Positions 6,934-15,359 of a stretch of 23,206 nucleotides of DNA are shown piece after piece (within the stretch, counting starts at the first letter, position 1; each line of letters opens with the position of its first letter). The notes below the pieces were generated by a model. The model had not been told where the DNA came from and ran no database searches. It worked only from the letters and a program-made list of their open reading frames with translations. Made by a program: the position numbers and the translations under genes. The stretch comes from JASBSR01 sp963847575 (lineage in GTDB: Bacteria; Pseudomonadota; Gammaproteobacteria; SZUA-229). The stretch covers positions 1 to 23,206 of the forward strand of contig CAWKAL010000113.1 in the NCBI GenBank assembly GCA_963847575.1, written 5' to 3'.

Positions 6934-8424
6934 TTACGCCAGCCGTTTCCGCTCATTGGATGGCGGTATTGACATTGACTCCCTGTATTTTGCCACAGTT
7001 CGACGCGCAACATTAATGCCTTCTTTTACCAGAAAAGACGATATTTTGTTGTCACTCATCGGTTTTCTCGGGTTTTCGCTATCGATCAGTTTCTTCACCA
7101 TGGCCCGAATCGCGGTGGCAGAGCATTCGCCGCCATCCACGGTGCGTACATGGCTGGAGAAGAAGAACTTGAACTCGAATACGCCCCGCGGTGTGTGCAT
7201 ATACTTATGGGTAGTGACGCGCGAAATAGTCGATTCGTGCATTTCGAGTTCTTCTGCGATGTCCCGCAGCACCATGGGCTTCATGCCTTCCTCGCCGTAC
7301 TCCAGGAACAGGCGCTGGCGATTGACAATGGCCCGGCCCACGCGCATCAGGGTTTCACTGCGACTGTGCAGGCTTTTCAGGAACCAGCGGGCTTCCTGCA
7401 GGCTGTTTTTGAGGTAGGTGGCTTCCTTGCTGCGACCGCTGCTTTTGACATGGCCGGCATAAAACTGGTTGATGCGTATTTTGGGTGCGGCTTCCGGGTT
7501 CAGCTCCACTGTCCAGCGGCCTTTATGCTTGGAAACGTAAATATCGGGCACGATGTATTCGGGGCGGCTGTTGGAAATAGACGAGCCCGGCTTGGGGTTT
7601 AGTGTTTGTATAAAGATCAGTATGTTATTGAGCTGTTCTTCGCTCAGGCGGGTCTTGCGCTGAAGCCTGGCGTAGTCGTGCGCACCCAGCAGGTCAAGAT
7701 GCTGGCTGACCAGCATCCTGGCGTCTTCCAGCCCCGGGGTATCGGCGTCAAACTGCTCCATCTGCAGCAGCAGGCATTCGCTCAGGTCACGCGCGCCCAC
7801 GCCGATCGGGTCAAAATGCTGTACCCGGCGCAGCACGGCCTCGACTTCTGCGACATCGATATCAATATCGGTAATCAGGCTCTGCTGGATGTCTTCCACG
7901 CTCTCGGTGAGATAGCCATCTTCATTGATGGCGTCGATTATGCTGACAGCGATCAGGAAGTCATTATCGCTGATGGGCGTATTGCGCAGCTGCCAGAGCA
8001 AATGCTCGGACAGGGATTCTTCGCCGCTGCTCTGGTTTTCCAGGAAGTTATCGATACCGGCATCACTATGGGTATTGCTGCCGATGCCGGTGGTAGAGGA
8101 TTCGTAAATATCATCCCAGTTACTGTCGACCGGCAGTTCATCCGGAATGTCCTGTTTACTGTCCAGGTCAATGTGCTGTTCATCAGGCGTAGCGTCATTT
8201 GCCGATGCCTGGTCTTCCTTGCTGCTGCGTTCGGAGCTGCTCTGGCTGGGGGATTCGTGGCTATAGCTATCATCTTCAAGTTCCAGCAGCGGGTTTTCTT
8301 CGAGCGCCTGCTGGATCTCGGTCTGGAGTTCGAGCGTCGACAATTGCAGCAGACGAATGGCCTGCTGCAACTGGGGCGTCATCGTAAGATGCTGGCCAAG
8401 TTTTAGCTGAAGTGATGGCTTCAT
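6934..8424 (-). CDS. rpoN: RNA polymerase sigma-54 factor
   Basis: The product is 496 residues. Region I reads MKPSLQLKLGQHLTMTPQLQ and continues with a Leu/Gln-rich segment (residues 1-50), the part that contacts activators. An acidic region II (about 50-130, rich in Ser, Asp and Glu) is followed by the core-binding region, the helix-turn-helix, and the RpoN box ARRTVAKYRESM near the C-terminus. It directs transcription of sigma-54 promoters with ATP-dependent activators. An upstream in-frame GTG at 8454 would add 10 residues, but the ATG at 8424 gives the conserved N-terminus. It lies 124 bases after lptB, downstream of the LPS transport genes as in E. coli. Confidence 0.95.
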   Translation of the reverse strand: MKPSLQLKLGQHLTMTPQLQQAIRLLQLSTLELQTEIQQALEENPLLELEDDSYSHESPSQSSSERSSKEDQASANDATPDEQHIDLDSKQDIPDELPVDSNWDDIYESSTTGIGSNTHSDAGIDNFLENQSSGEESLSEHLLWQLRNTPISDNDFLIAVSIIDAINEDGYLTESVEDIQQSLITDIDIDVAEVEAVLRRVQHFDPIGVGARDLSECLLLQMEQFDADTPGLEDARMLVSQHLDLLGAHDYARLQRKTRLSEEQLNNILIFIQTLNPKPGSSISNSRPEYIVPDIYVSKHKGRWTVELNPEAAPKIRINQFYAGHVKSSGRSKEATYLKNSLQEARWFLKSLHSRSETLMRVGRAIVNRQRLFLEYGEEGMKPMVLRDIAEELEMHESTISRVTTHKYMHTPRGVFEFKFFFSSHVRTVDGGECSATAIRAMVKKLIDSENPRKPMSDNKISSFLVKEGINVARRTVAKYRESMSIPPSNERKRLA

Positions 8425-8548
8425 AGTGACAAGACTGGCGAAATGCGGCAGCACACGGGCGATACAGCTTGCCCGACACTCAATTGATAAAAACTGCCAA
8501 AAATCGGTGCCGCTCTATGCTCCTGAGAATTAATAACCTGTACCTTAT

Positions 8549-9274
8549 TTATAGCCGAAAATCGCGACCGAGATAGACTTCCCGCACCTGTTCGTCTGAA
8601 AGAATAGCCGCCGGCTCACCTTGCGCGATTATCTTGCCGCCACTCAATATATACGCGCGATGGCAGATACCCAACGTCTCACGTACATTATGATCAGTAA
8701 TCAGTACGCCGATGTTGCGTTCTGTCAAATGTGCGATGATTTTCTGGATTTCAATGATCGAAAGCGGGTCGACACCGGCAAAAGGCTCATCCAGCAGGAT
8801 GAACGCCGGCTGTGAGGCCAGCGCGCGTGCGATTTCGACCCGGCGGCGTTCACCGCCCGAGAGGCTGACGCCCAGGCTGTCGCGTATATGTTCGATCTGC
8901 AATTCTGCGAGTAACTGATCGAGTTGCTCAAGGCGTTCGCTGGCGCTGAATGATTTTTGTATCTCGAGCACGGCCAGAATATTGTCAGCCACACTCAGCT
9001 TGCGGAACACCGATGCTTCCTGCGGCAGGTAGCCAACCCCCAGCTGGGCGCGGGCATGCACCGGCAGCCGGGTAATGTCGCGGTCATCCAGCATGATTTT
9101 GCCGCCATCGGCTTCTATCAGGCCCACCATCATGTAAAAACAGGTGGTTTTGCCGGCGCCATTCGGGCCCAGCAGGCCGACAGCTTCACCGCTATTGACC
9201 TGCAATGAAACACCGTTGACCACGGTGCGGGTTTTGTATTTTTTGACCAGCTGTTCAGCATGCAGCACGCTCAT
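8549..9274 (-). CDS. lptB: LPS export ABC transporter ATP-binding protein LptB
   Basis: The product is 241 residues, as in E. coli. The Walker A motif is GPNGAGKTT (36-44), the signature is LSGGERRRVEIARAL (about 140), the Walker B is FILLDEPFAGVDP, and a switch His is in LITDHNVRETL. LptB is the cytoplasmic ATPase of LptB2FGC, which extracts LPS from the inner membrane and pushes it across the LptA bridge. LptF and LptG are not in this window, which is normal because they are usually encoded elsewhere. The start is 2 bases after the lptA stop. Confidence 0.96.
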   Translation of the reverse strand: MSVLHAEQLVKKYKTRTVVNGVSLQVNSGEAVGLLGPNGAGKTTCFYMMVGLIEADGGKIMLDDRDITRLPVHARAQLGVGYLPQEASVFRKLSVADNILAVLEIQKSFSASERLEQLDQLLAELQIEHIRDSLGVSLSGGERRRVEIARALASQPAFILLDEPFAGVDPLSIIEIQKIIAHLTERNIGVLITDHNVRETLGICHRAYILSGGKIIAQGEPAAILSDEQVREVYLGRDFRL

Positions 9275-9276
9275 AG

Positions 9277-9783
9277 TCAGGGCGCCCGGTCTTTTTTCGG
9301 CGTTAGCGTGATGTTCACGCGGTCAACCTTGCCGTCATCTGCGCCGAATGATTTCCCGGCGAGGATGAGTTTTTTCGCGGTGTCATAAATGATTTGCTGG
9401 CTTTGCACGAGGCGCTCATCCTGTTCAAGTCGGGCTGTGCCTTGCAGCGTGAGCCTGTTTTCTGTCACCGCATAATCCATCTGCTCGCTTTCGGCGAGTA
9501 CGCGCCCGGACTCATTGGTGTCCTGGTAGCGCGCGGGCGTGCCTTCAACGTGTACCTTGATGACCTTGCCATCTTTGCTGCTGACATTGACACGGTCTCC
9601 GCTGAGATCGATCTTGCCCTGCACAAAGCGGACATTGCCCAGGTAAATACTGTTGCCGGTATTAATGTCGAATTGCATGTAATCAGAGTGAATCTGTATA
9701 GGTTCATCCTGGGCGGCGATGGCGTATTCACCCAGGCAACACAACGCACAAATCAACGCGATAAGCTGATTATGGTTTGACAT
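9277..9783 (-). CDS. lptA: LPS transport periplasmic protein LptA
   Basis: The product is 168 residues from the ATG at 9783. A short signal peptide ends about at CCLGEYAIAA, followed by the LptA/OstA fold beginning IQIHSDYMQFDINTG, with repeated beta-strand patterns such as GNVRFVQGKIDLSGDRV and LTLQGTARLEQ. LptA forms the periplasmic filament that carries LPS from LptC to LptD. Two further in-frame ATGs lie upstream (9798 and 9813), but the 9783 start has an AGG ribosome site at good spacing and gives a sensible signal peptide. It overlaps the end of lptC by 14 bases. Confidence 0.9.
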   Translation of the reverse strand: MSNHNQLIALICALCCLGEYAIAAQDEPIQIHSDYMQFDINTGNSIYLGNVRFVQGKIDLSGDRVNVSSKDGKVIKVHVEGTPARYQDTNESGRVLAESEQMDYAVTENRLTLQGTARLEQDERLVQSQQIIYDTAKKLILAGKSFGADDGKVDRVNITLTPKKDRAP

Positions 9784-10336
9784 ACACACCTGCGACATTT
9801 GAGAGGAGTTCAAGTTGCCCGTTTCTATTATCGAGTCGCATGCCCAGTGATTTCATTTTTAGCTGACGGTACTCAATCTGCACCTGTAACTCAGTGGTGG
9901 CAAGTTGCGCTCCGGTATCGATATCAAGCCGTTCTGTGAGCAGGCGCAGGCCTTCAGTTGCGCCTTCATGCAGCGGAATCTGCTGCATCACGACATTGTC
10001 CTGCAACATGATCTGGTTATGGCTGTCATTGATTTCGCCACGCTCGGCGCTTAGTCGCCAGTGATAATCGTCCTGGATAAAGTGCAGCACGGGTTGTTCG
10101 AGAGTGGCGATATCGCTGTTGTTATAGTGGTTGAATTCGCGTGCACTCAGCGTGTAATCGGTTTTACCAGCGGCATTCATTGCGGTCAGTTTGAAATCAC
10201 GCATGTAGGCATCGACAAATTTTTCATCATCAGTGGCGAACAGTTTGGCAGTTCGATCAGCATCGAGTTGAAACCACCAGATAAGTAGTGCAACCAGTAC
10301 CAGGATGAGTAGCGTTACCAGTGATTTAAGGCGCAT
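9770..10336 (-). CDS. lptC: LPS export system protein LptC
   Basis: The product is 188 residues, matching the family (191 in E. coli). One N-terminal membrane helix (MRLKSLVTLLILVLVALLIWW) anchors a periplasmic beta-jellyroll domain with YMRDFKLTAMNAAGKTDYTL and LSAERGEINDSHNQIMLQDN. LptC connects LptFG to LptA. A longer in-frame extension reaches 10417 inside kdsC, but the start at 10336 puts the membrane helix directly at the N-terminus and follows the kdsC stop by 8 bases. Confidence 0.92.
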   Translation of the reverse strand: MRLKSLVTLLILVLVALLIWWFQLDADRTAKLFATDDEKFVDAYMRDFKLTAMNAAGKTDYTLSAREFNHYNNSDIATLEQPVLHFIQDDYHWRLSAERGEINDSHNQIMLQDNVVMQQIPLHEGATEGLRLLTERLDIDTGAQLATTELQVQIEYRQLKMKSLGMRLDNRNGQLELLSNVAGVYVKP

Positions 10337-10344
10337 GTTCCAGT

Positions 10345-10878
10345 CTAACCGGGTGTGTGGAGATAGCTCGCCAGTATTTCGGCGAGGCTGCCGCGTGCTT
10401 CGAGCAGCATCTCGCAAACATCGCGCACCGCGCCACGACCGCCGCTGCGTGTTGTGATCCAGTGCGCATGCTGTTTCACGAAAGGATGCGCATCCTGAAC
10501 CGCGATGGCGAGGCCCACCTGGGTCATGATGGGCAGATCGACCACATCGTCACCGACGTAGGCGACCTGGTCCAGCCTGAGTTCAACTTTTTGTATCAGC
10601 GCTTCAAACGCGGGGCGCTTGTCACGATAGCCCTGGTAGATCAGGCTGACACCGAGGTCTTTCATGCGGTGCTTGACCACCTGCGAGCTGCGGCCAGTGA
10701 TGATCGCTGCGCGCACGCCACCGTCCTGCAGCATGCGCATACCGTGGCCATCCTGCGAGTTGAATGCCTTGTATTCTTCGCCGGCATCGCCGAGAAACAG
10801 GCTGCCGTCGGTCATCACGCCGTCGATATCAAAAATGACCAGCTCTATGTTTTTTGCTTTTTCCAGTATGTCCTGCAT
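10345..10878 (-). CDS. kdsC: 3-deoxy-D-manno-octulosonate 8-phosphate phosphatase KdsC
   Basis: The product is 177 residues of the HAD superfamily, without a cap domain. Catalytic motif I is FDIDGVMTDG, motif II is the Thr in IITGRSS, and motif IV is VGDDVVDLPIM. It hydrolyses Kdo 8-phosphate to Kdo, the last step before CMP-Kdo. The ATG at 10878 is chosen because MQDILEKAKN resembles family N-termini. A TTG at 10890 would add four residues encoded by the repeat element that lies immediately upstream. The ribosome site is weak, perhaps because that element replaced the native leader. Confidence 0.93.
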   Translation of the reverse strand: MQDILEKAKNIELVIFDIDGVMTDGSLFLGDAGEEYKAFNSQDGHGMRMLQDGGVRAAIITGRSSQVVKHRMKDLGVSLIYQGYRDKRPAFEALIQKVELRLDQVAYVGDDVVDLPIMTQVGLAIAVQDAHPFVKQHAHWITTRSGGRGAVRDVCEMLLEARGSLAEILASYLHTPG

Positions 10879-10888
10879 TTTCAAGCTC

Positions 10889-11006
10889 AATTAATAATGA
10901 ATAATGAATAATGAATAATGAAAATGAGTAATGAATATATCTTGACTAGATTGTGTTGCTGACTAGGGGTTAAATTATTCATTACTCACTATTAATTATT
11001 CATTGC
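10889..11006. mobile_element. Small inverted-repeat element without a gene (MITE-like), kdsD-kdsC gap
   Basis: The 118 bases between kdsD and kdsC are filled by an AT-rich element. Its arm next to kdsD (10973-11006, minus strand) starts GCAATGAATAATTAATAGTG and matches the murA-side arm of the element at 17641 in 31 of 34 positions. The other arm (10889-10938) is a longer imperfect array of the same ATTATTC/GAATAAT unit in the opposite orientation. The core (about 10939-10972) has TGACTAG twice and no reading frame. It begins 2 bases after the kdsD stop codon and ends 10 bases before the kdsC ATG. It could fold into a long hairpin in the kdsD-kdsC transcript. Confidence 0.65.
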
Positions 11007-11008
11007 TT

Positions 11009-11992
11009 TTAAACGACGCCTGCGCGCAGCAGGTCGTGCATGTTGAGTGCGCCGATTACGGTATTGTCTTCATTCACCACCAGCACGGCATTGATCTTGC
11101 TGTCATCCATCAGTTTCAGTGCCTCGGCGGCGAGGTCGTGTGTGTGTACGCGTTTGCCGCCGGCAGTCATCACTTCTGAAATCATGGTTTTATGTATATC
11201 TATATTACGGTCCAGGGTGCGGCGCAGGTCACCGTCGGTGTATACCCCCAGCAGCCTGTTTTGCGCATCGACAATCGCGGTCATGCCGAGGCCTTTTCGG
11301 GTCATTTCGAGCAATGCCTGTGTCACGGTTGCGTCAGCGCTCACCTGGGGTATTTCATCGCCGGTATGCATGATGTCTTCGACATGCAGTAGCAGGCGGC
11401 GGCCCAGGCTGCCGCCGGGGTGCGACAGTGCAAAATCCTCGGCAGAAAAACCGCGTGCCTGTAGCAGGGCGATGGCGAGTGCGTCGCCCATCACCAGCGC
11501 GGCCGTGGTGCTGGCAGTCGGCGCCAGGCCAAGCGGGCAGGCTTCGCTGGCGACACTGACATCCAGGTTCACTTCGGCTTCAATCGCCAGGGTCGAGCTG
11601 GGGTTACCGGTCATGCTGATCAAGGGCACGCCCAGGCGCTTGATAATAGGCACGATAGTGAGGATTTCACCGGTGTTGCCGGAATTCGACAGTGCGAGTA
11701 CCACGTCTTTGGGCGTAATCATGCCGAGGTCGCCGTGGCTGGCTTCACCGGGGTGGACAAAAAACGCCGGGCTGCCGGTGCTGGCCAGGGTGGCGGCGAT
11801 TTTGCCGGCAATGTGGCCGGATTTGCCCATACCGGTGACCACGATCCGGCCTTCACAGCCGAGCAGTAACTCGCAGGCATGCTCGAAGCTATGGTCGAGC
11901 CGTGCTTTCAGGGCTTCAACCGCTGCCAGCTCGGTCTCGATCACGGCTAGTCCAAGTGCTGCATAATTCTGCTGTACGCTGCGCTGGGTCAT
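11009..11992 (-). CDS. kdsD: D-arabinose 5-phosphate isomerase KdsD
   Basis: The product is 327 residues, the KdsD/KpsF/GutQ family length (328 in E. coli). The SIS sugar-isomerase domain (about 40-175) includes GMGKSGHIAGKIAATLASTG, HPGEASHGDLGM and LSNSGNTGE. Two CBS domains follow (about 205-327), with DIMHTGDEIP and MTAGGKRVHTHDLAAEALKLM. It converts ribulose 5-phosphate to arabinose 5-phosphate, the first committed step of Kdo synthesis, and is encoded together with kdsC. The ATG overlaps the antiporter gene stop by 4 bases. Confidence 0.95.
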   Translation of the reverse strand: MTQRSVQQNYAALGLAVIETELAAVEALKARLDHSFEHACELLLGCEGRIVVTGMGKSGHIAGKIAATLASTGSPAFFVHPGEASHGDLGMITPKDVVLALSNSGNTGEILTIVPIIKRLGVPLISMTGNPSSTLAIEAEVNLDVSVASEACPLGLAPTASTTAALVMGDALAIALLQARGFSAEDFALSHPGGSLGRRLLLHVEDIMHTGDEIPQVSADATVTQALLEMTRKGLGMTAIVDAQNRLLGVYTDGDLRRTLDRNIDIHKTMISEVMTAGGKRVHTHDLAAEALKLMDDSKINAVLVVNEDNTVIGALNMHDLLRAGVV

Positions 11993-12966
11993 AAAAGGGA
12001 TCTGCTCACGGTGTAATACAACAAGGCCTGGTAGGCGAAAAACGACAATACCAGAATACCACCCTCGATGCGGTTGATGCGGCCGGGTTTATTAAAGCCG
12101 TACGCCATCACTACCAGCGCGATGGTGAGGACAAATACGATCGGGAAATCACGTTCCAGCACACCGCTGTCCAGCATAGATGGCGCCAGCAGGCCGGGAA
12201 TGCCGAATACCGCGAGCATATTAAACAGGTTGGAGCCGACAATGTTACCGATGGCGATGTCGTGTTCATCTTTGAGCGCACTGGCCACGGTGGCTGCGAG
12301 TTCCGGCAGGCTGGTACCGAGGGCGACTATGGTGAGGCCAATAATCAGCTCGCTGACACCAAAACTGGTGGCAATATTGACCGCGCCCCAGACCAGTAAT
12401 TTTGAACTCAGCAGCAATATTGCCAGGCCCAGGATCAGCCAGAACAGGGCGCGTGGTACCGACATCTCGGGCGGCAGTTCTTCCTCGTACTCCGCCTGCA
12501 TCGGGTCAAAACCGCGGTTGCTCAGTGCTTCACGGGTAATCCACCACATTATCAGGAACAGGGTGCTCAGCAGGATCAGGCCGTCACCGAGGCCGAGGTG
12601 ATTGTCCTGCACCAGCAACAGTGCCAGCAGCATGCTGACGAGCAGCATCGGCAGCTCTTTTTTCAGGATACGCGAATGCACGTCCAGTGGTTTGACCAGC
12701 GCGGCGATACCGAGCACCAGCGCAATATTGGTGATATTGGAGCCCAGCGCGTTGCCCACGGCGAGGCCGGGACTGCCATCGAGCGAGGCGATGACGGAGA
12801 CCAGCATTTCCGGCGCAGAGGTGCCAAATCCGACCACGGTGATGCCTATCACCAGCGGTGAAATCTTCAGGTTCCTGGCAGTTGCGGCGGCACCGATGAT
12901 GAAACGATCGGCACTCCAGATCAAAAGCCCAAAGCCGGTCAATATGGCGAGCAGGTTATAAAGCAT
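11989..12966 (-). CDS. yrbG: Calcium/sodium antiporter (YrbG/CaCA family)
   Basis: The product is 325 residues with about ten membrane segments in two homologous halves. Each half holds an alpha-repeat: GFGTSAPEMLVSVIASLDG and GNALGSNITNIALVLG in the first, ALGTSLPELAATVASALK and GNIVGSNLFNMLAVFGIPG in the second. These repeats form the ion-exchange site of Na+/Ca2+ exchangers. An acidic cytoplasmic loop (AEYEEELPPE) joins the halves. It is the first gene of the leftward cluster, as yrbG is in E. coli, and overlaps kdsD by 4 bases. The physiological ion in this organism is not shown by the sequence. Confidence 0.93.
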   Translation of the reverse strand: MLYNLLAILTGFGLLIWSADRFIIGAAATARNLKISPLVIGITVVGFGTSAPEMLVSVIASLDGSPGLAVGNALGSNITNIALVLGIAALVKPLDVHSRILKKELPMLLVSMLLALLLVQDNHLGLGDGLILLSTLFLIMWWITREALSNRGFDPMQAEYEEELPPEMSVPRALFWLILGLAILLLSSKLLVWGAVNIATSFGVSELIIGLTIVALGTSLPELAATVASALKDEHDIAIGNIVGSNLFNMLAVFGIPGLLAPSMLDSGVLERDFPIVFVLTIALVVMAYGFNKPGRINRIEGGILVLSFFAYQALLYYTVSRSLL

Positions 12967-13154
12967 GTTTCATTCGTTTAAGTGAATCGTCTCATGGTTG
13001 CGCACGCGGGTGTAACATCGCGATGAATTGTACATGACAGGCTTTTGTTTTGGCCGAAAAAAATCCACACATGTTTGAGCGAACCCTGAAACAAATCATG
13101 GGTCTGTAGGTCGACTTGTTGTCGCTTTTACGTGCACTGTTAGTGAGATACGCA

Positions 13155-13160
13155 TAGAAT
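13155..13160 (+). promoter_or_regulatory. mlaF: Possible -10 box for the mla operon
   Basis: TAGAAT lies 60 bases before the mlaF start, in the 254-base divergent region between the antiporter gene and mlaF (12,967-13,220). The sequence 17 bases upstream (GTGCAC) is a poor -35 box, so an activator or another sigma factor may be needed, or the call may be wrong. No clear leftward promoter for the antiporter gene was recognised in the same gap. Confidence 0.2.
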
Positions 13161-13168
13161 AGCGCTCA

Positions 13169-13191
13169 TTTGGCGGCAGACCACCGCCGAA
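13169..13191 (+). promoter_or_regulatory. Hairpin in the mlaF leader
   Basis: TTTGGCGG (13169-13176) and CCGCCGAA (13184-13191) can pair over 8 bases with one G-U pair around a 7-base loop. The hairpin sits 30 bases before the mlaF start codon and would be in the 5' leader if transcription starts near 13,167. There is no U-run after it, so it is not a terminator. It may affect mRNA stability or translation. Confidence 0.4.
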
Positions 13192-13220
13192 TCCGGCCAC
13201 AAAAAATACAGGACAATGAT

Positions 13221-14027
13221 TTGAGCGACACCCTCATCAAAATAAGGGATCTGAGTTTCAGTCGTGGCAGCCGCCTGATTTTCGACGGTATCGACATGGA
13301 TATTCCGCGTAAGGGCGTGACTGCCATCATGGGGCCGAGTGGCAGTGGCAAAACGACCTTGCTGAAACTGATCGGCGGCCAGTTGCGTCCGTCCGCGGGC
13401 TTTATCGAAGTCGATGGCCATGATGTGCACACCCTGAACACGCGCGAGTTATTCGAATTACGCAAGCGCATGGGCATGCTGTTCCAGAGCGGCGCCCTGC
13501 TGACTGACCTGAATGTATTTGAAAATGTCGCTTATCCATTGCGTGAACACACCCGGCTTAGCGAAGCCATGCTGCGCCAGCTGGTATTGCTTAAATTAAA
13601 CGCGGTGGGATTGCGCGGTGCAGCCGCGCTGATGCCTTCGGAACTGTCGGGCGGAATGTCGCGACGGGTAGCACTGGCGCGCGCGATTGCGCTCGACCCG
13701 ATGATGATTATGTACGATGAGCCATTTACCGGGCAGGACCCGATTTCGATGGGTGTGCTGGTAGAACTCATCAGGAACCTGAACAATGCGCTCAAACTAT
13801 GCAGCATCGTGGTGTCACATGATGTGCGTGAAACCATGTCGATTGCAGATTATGTCTACATCATTTCCGCTGGCAAGGTGGTCGAACGCGGCACCACGGA
13901 AGCGATGATGAACAGTGAGCTTGAATGGACCCGGCAGTTTGTCGATGGCCTGGCGGACGGGCCGGTACCGTTCCATTACCAGGCGCCGCCGTTGCTCGAT
14001 GACCTGTTGAACGCGGGGAAAAACTGA
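13221..14027 (+). CDS. mlaF: Phospholipid ABC transporter ATP-binding protein MlaF
   Basis: The product is 268 residues (269 in E. coli). The Walker A motif is GPSGSGKTTLLKL, the signature is ELSGGMSRRVALARAIALDP, the Walker B is IMYDEPFTGQDP, and the switch His is in VVSHDVRETM. MlaF is the ATPase of the inner-membrane MlaFEDB complex that returns mislocalised phospholipids from the outer membrane. The start is a TTG at 13221 with an AGGA site about 7 bases upstream. The open frame extends to 13170, but upstream residues do not resemble the family and would overlap the leader hairpin. The stop overlaps the mlaE start (TGATG). Confidence 0.94.
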   Translation: MSDTLIKIRDLSFSRGSRLIFDGIDMDIPRKGVTAIMGPSGSGKTTLLKLIGGQLRPSAGFIEVDGHDVHTLNTRELFELRKRMGMLFQSGALLTDLNVFENVAYPLREHTRLSEAMLRQLVLLKLNAVGLRGAAALMPSELSGGMSRRVALARAIALDPMMIMYDEPFTGQDPISMGVLVELIRNLNNALKLCSIVVSHDVRETMSIADYVYIISAGKVVERGTTEAMMNSELEWTRQFVDGLADGPVPFHYQAPPLLDDLLNAGKN

Positions 14028-14809
14028 TGTTACTGGGCTCGATTGAAAAGCTCGGCCGCGTCACGCTGAGCTCTGTGCAGCGCCTCGGGCGCGCCAATAT
14101 TTTCCTGTTGCAGGTACTGGCGGGTCTGACCGGCATGCTGCGGCGGCCGTCGCTGCTGATAAAACAGCTGTATTCAGTTGGCGTTCAGACTCTCATTATT
14201 ATAATTGTCGCAGGATTGTTCGTCGGCATGGTGATGGGCCTGCAGTCGTATTATGCGCTGGTGGATTTTGGCGCCGAGGATTCGGTCAGCGTGATGGTGG
14301 TGCTGTCGCTGTTGCGTGAGCTGGGCCCGGTGGTCACCGCCCTGTTGTTCGCGGGGCGCGCGGGATCAGCACTCACCGCCGAAATCGGATTGATGAAAGC
14401 CACCGAGCAGCTGTCGGGAATGGAGATGATGGCAGTCAACCCGGTCGAGCGTGTGGTCGCGCCACGTTTTCTCGCCGGTTTTATTTCCATGCCCCTGCTG
14501 GCGGCGATATTCAGTGCGGTCGGTGTGATCGGTGCCTACCTGGTCGCGGTAGAATTGCTTGGGCTGGATTCGGGCGCTTTCTGGTCGCAGGCACAGGCCA
14601 AGGTGGATTTATACGATGACCTGGGTAACGGTATGATCAAGTCGCTGGTATTCGGTTTTGTCGTGGCCTGGATCGCGGTGTTCGAAGGTTATGACTGTAT
14701 CCCGACCTCAGAAGGACTGGGGCAGGCAACCACGCGCACAGTGGTGTACAGTTCGCTCGCGATTCTCGGGCTGGACTTTATATTGACCGCCTTGATGTTT
14801 GGAAAATAA
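14027..14809 (+). CDS. mlaE: Phospholipid ABC transporter permease MlaE
   Basis: The product is 260 residues of the MlaE permease family. An N-terminal amphipathic helix (about 1-40) precedes about five membrane segments. Family motifs are visible: YSVGVQTLIIIIVAGLFVGMV, the conserved RELGPVVTALLFAGRAGSAL, EIGLMKATEQLSGMEMMAVNP and GYDCIPTSEGLGQATTRTVV. Two copies form the lipid channel under the MlaD ring. It is translationally coupled to mlaF. Confidence 0.95.
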   Translation: MLLGSIEKLGRVTLSSVQRLGRANIFLLQVLAGLTGMLRRPSLLIKQLYSVGVQTLIIIIVAGLFVGMVMGLQSYYALVDFGAEDSVSVMVVLSLLRELGPVVTALLFAGRAGSALTAEIGLMKATEQLSGMEMMAVNPVERVVAPRFLAGFISMPLLAAIFSAVGVIGAYLVAVELLGLDSGAFWSQAQAKVDLYDDLGNGMIKSLVFGFVVAWIAVFEGYDCIPTSEGLGQATTRTVVYSSLAILGLDFILTALMFGK

Positions 14810-14817
14810 CAAACGCA

Positions 14818-14841
14818 GTGAGTTTTGATATAAAAGCTCAC
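14818..14841 (+). other. Hairpin in the mlaE-mlaD gap
   Basis: GTGAG-TTTT and AAAA-GCTCAC flank GATAT and can pair along the whole length with a single bulged base. It occupies part of the 72-base gap between mlaE and mlaD, which is longer than the other gaps of this operon. It could tune the relative expression of the two halves of the operon. Nothing suggests a promoter here. Confidence 0.35.
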
Positions 14842-14881
14842 GCGCATAATTGTAAGAGGGTTTGGCTATGAGGATATATTC

Positions 14882-15349
14882 ATGAATTCGCGCACACTTG
14901 AACTGGTCGTCGGCCTGTTTGTTGCCGCCGGTTTTGCCGCATTGTTCATGATGGCAATGACAGTGAGCAACCTCACCAGTTATGGCACTGGGGATGGCTA
15001 CAACATAATGGCGCGATTCGATAATATCGGTGGTCTCAAGGTGCGCTCGCCGGTGGCGGCCAGCGGTGTACGCATCGGTCGGGTAACCGCGATTGAATAT
15101 GACCAGGAGCGCTACGAAGCGCTGGTTACGATGAGTATCGAGCCGAAGTATAATAAATTTTCAATCGACAGCAGCGCCGCGGTGCTGACTTCCGGCCTGC
15201 TGGGCGAACAATATGTCGGTCTTGAAACCGGTGCCGAGGAAGACTATCTGAAAAACGGTGGTGTCATAGAAATTACCCAGTCGGCACTGGTGCTGGAACA
15301 GATTGTCGGCCAGTTCCTCTACAGCAAGGCAGACGAGAAAAAAGAGTGA
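14882..15349 (+). CDS. mlaD: MCE-domain lipid-binding protein MlaD
   Basis: The product is 155 residues, as expected for MlaD. One N-terminal membrane anchor (VVGLFVAAGFAALFMMAMTV, about residues 9-28) precedes a periplasmic MCE domain with ARFDNIGGLKVRSPVAASGV and the hydrophobic LTSGLLGEQYVGLE. MlaD forms a hexameric ring above MlaE and hands lipid to or from MlaC. A GAGGAT ribosome site precedes the ATG. mlaC begins 10 bases after its stop. Confidence 0.95.
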   Translation: MNSRTLELVVGLFVAAGFAALFMMAMTVSNLTSYGTGDGYNIMARFDNIGGLKVRSPVAASGVRIGRVTAIEYDQERYEALVTMSIEPKYNKFSIDSSAAVLTSGLLGEQYVGLETGAEEDYLKNGGVIEITQSALVLEQIVGQFLYSKADEKKE

Positions 15350-15359
15350 GGCGTTAATT

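Noticed and set aside
7606..8406. A 266-residue open frame on the plus strand inside rpoN
   Set aside because: It is antisense to a well-conserved sigma-54 gene, has no recognisable domain, and its composition is what codon bias on the other strand produces.
11040..11966. A 308-residue open frame on the plus strand inside kdsD
   Set aside because: It is Ser/Arg/Pro-rich, antisense to all conserved KdsD motifs, and has no ribosome site or family resemblance.
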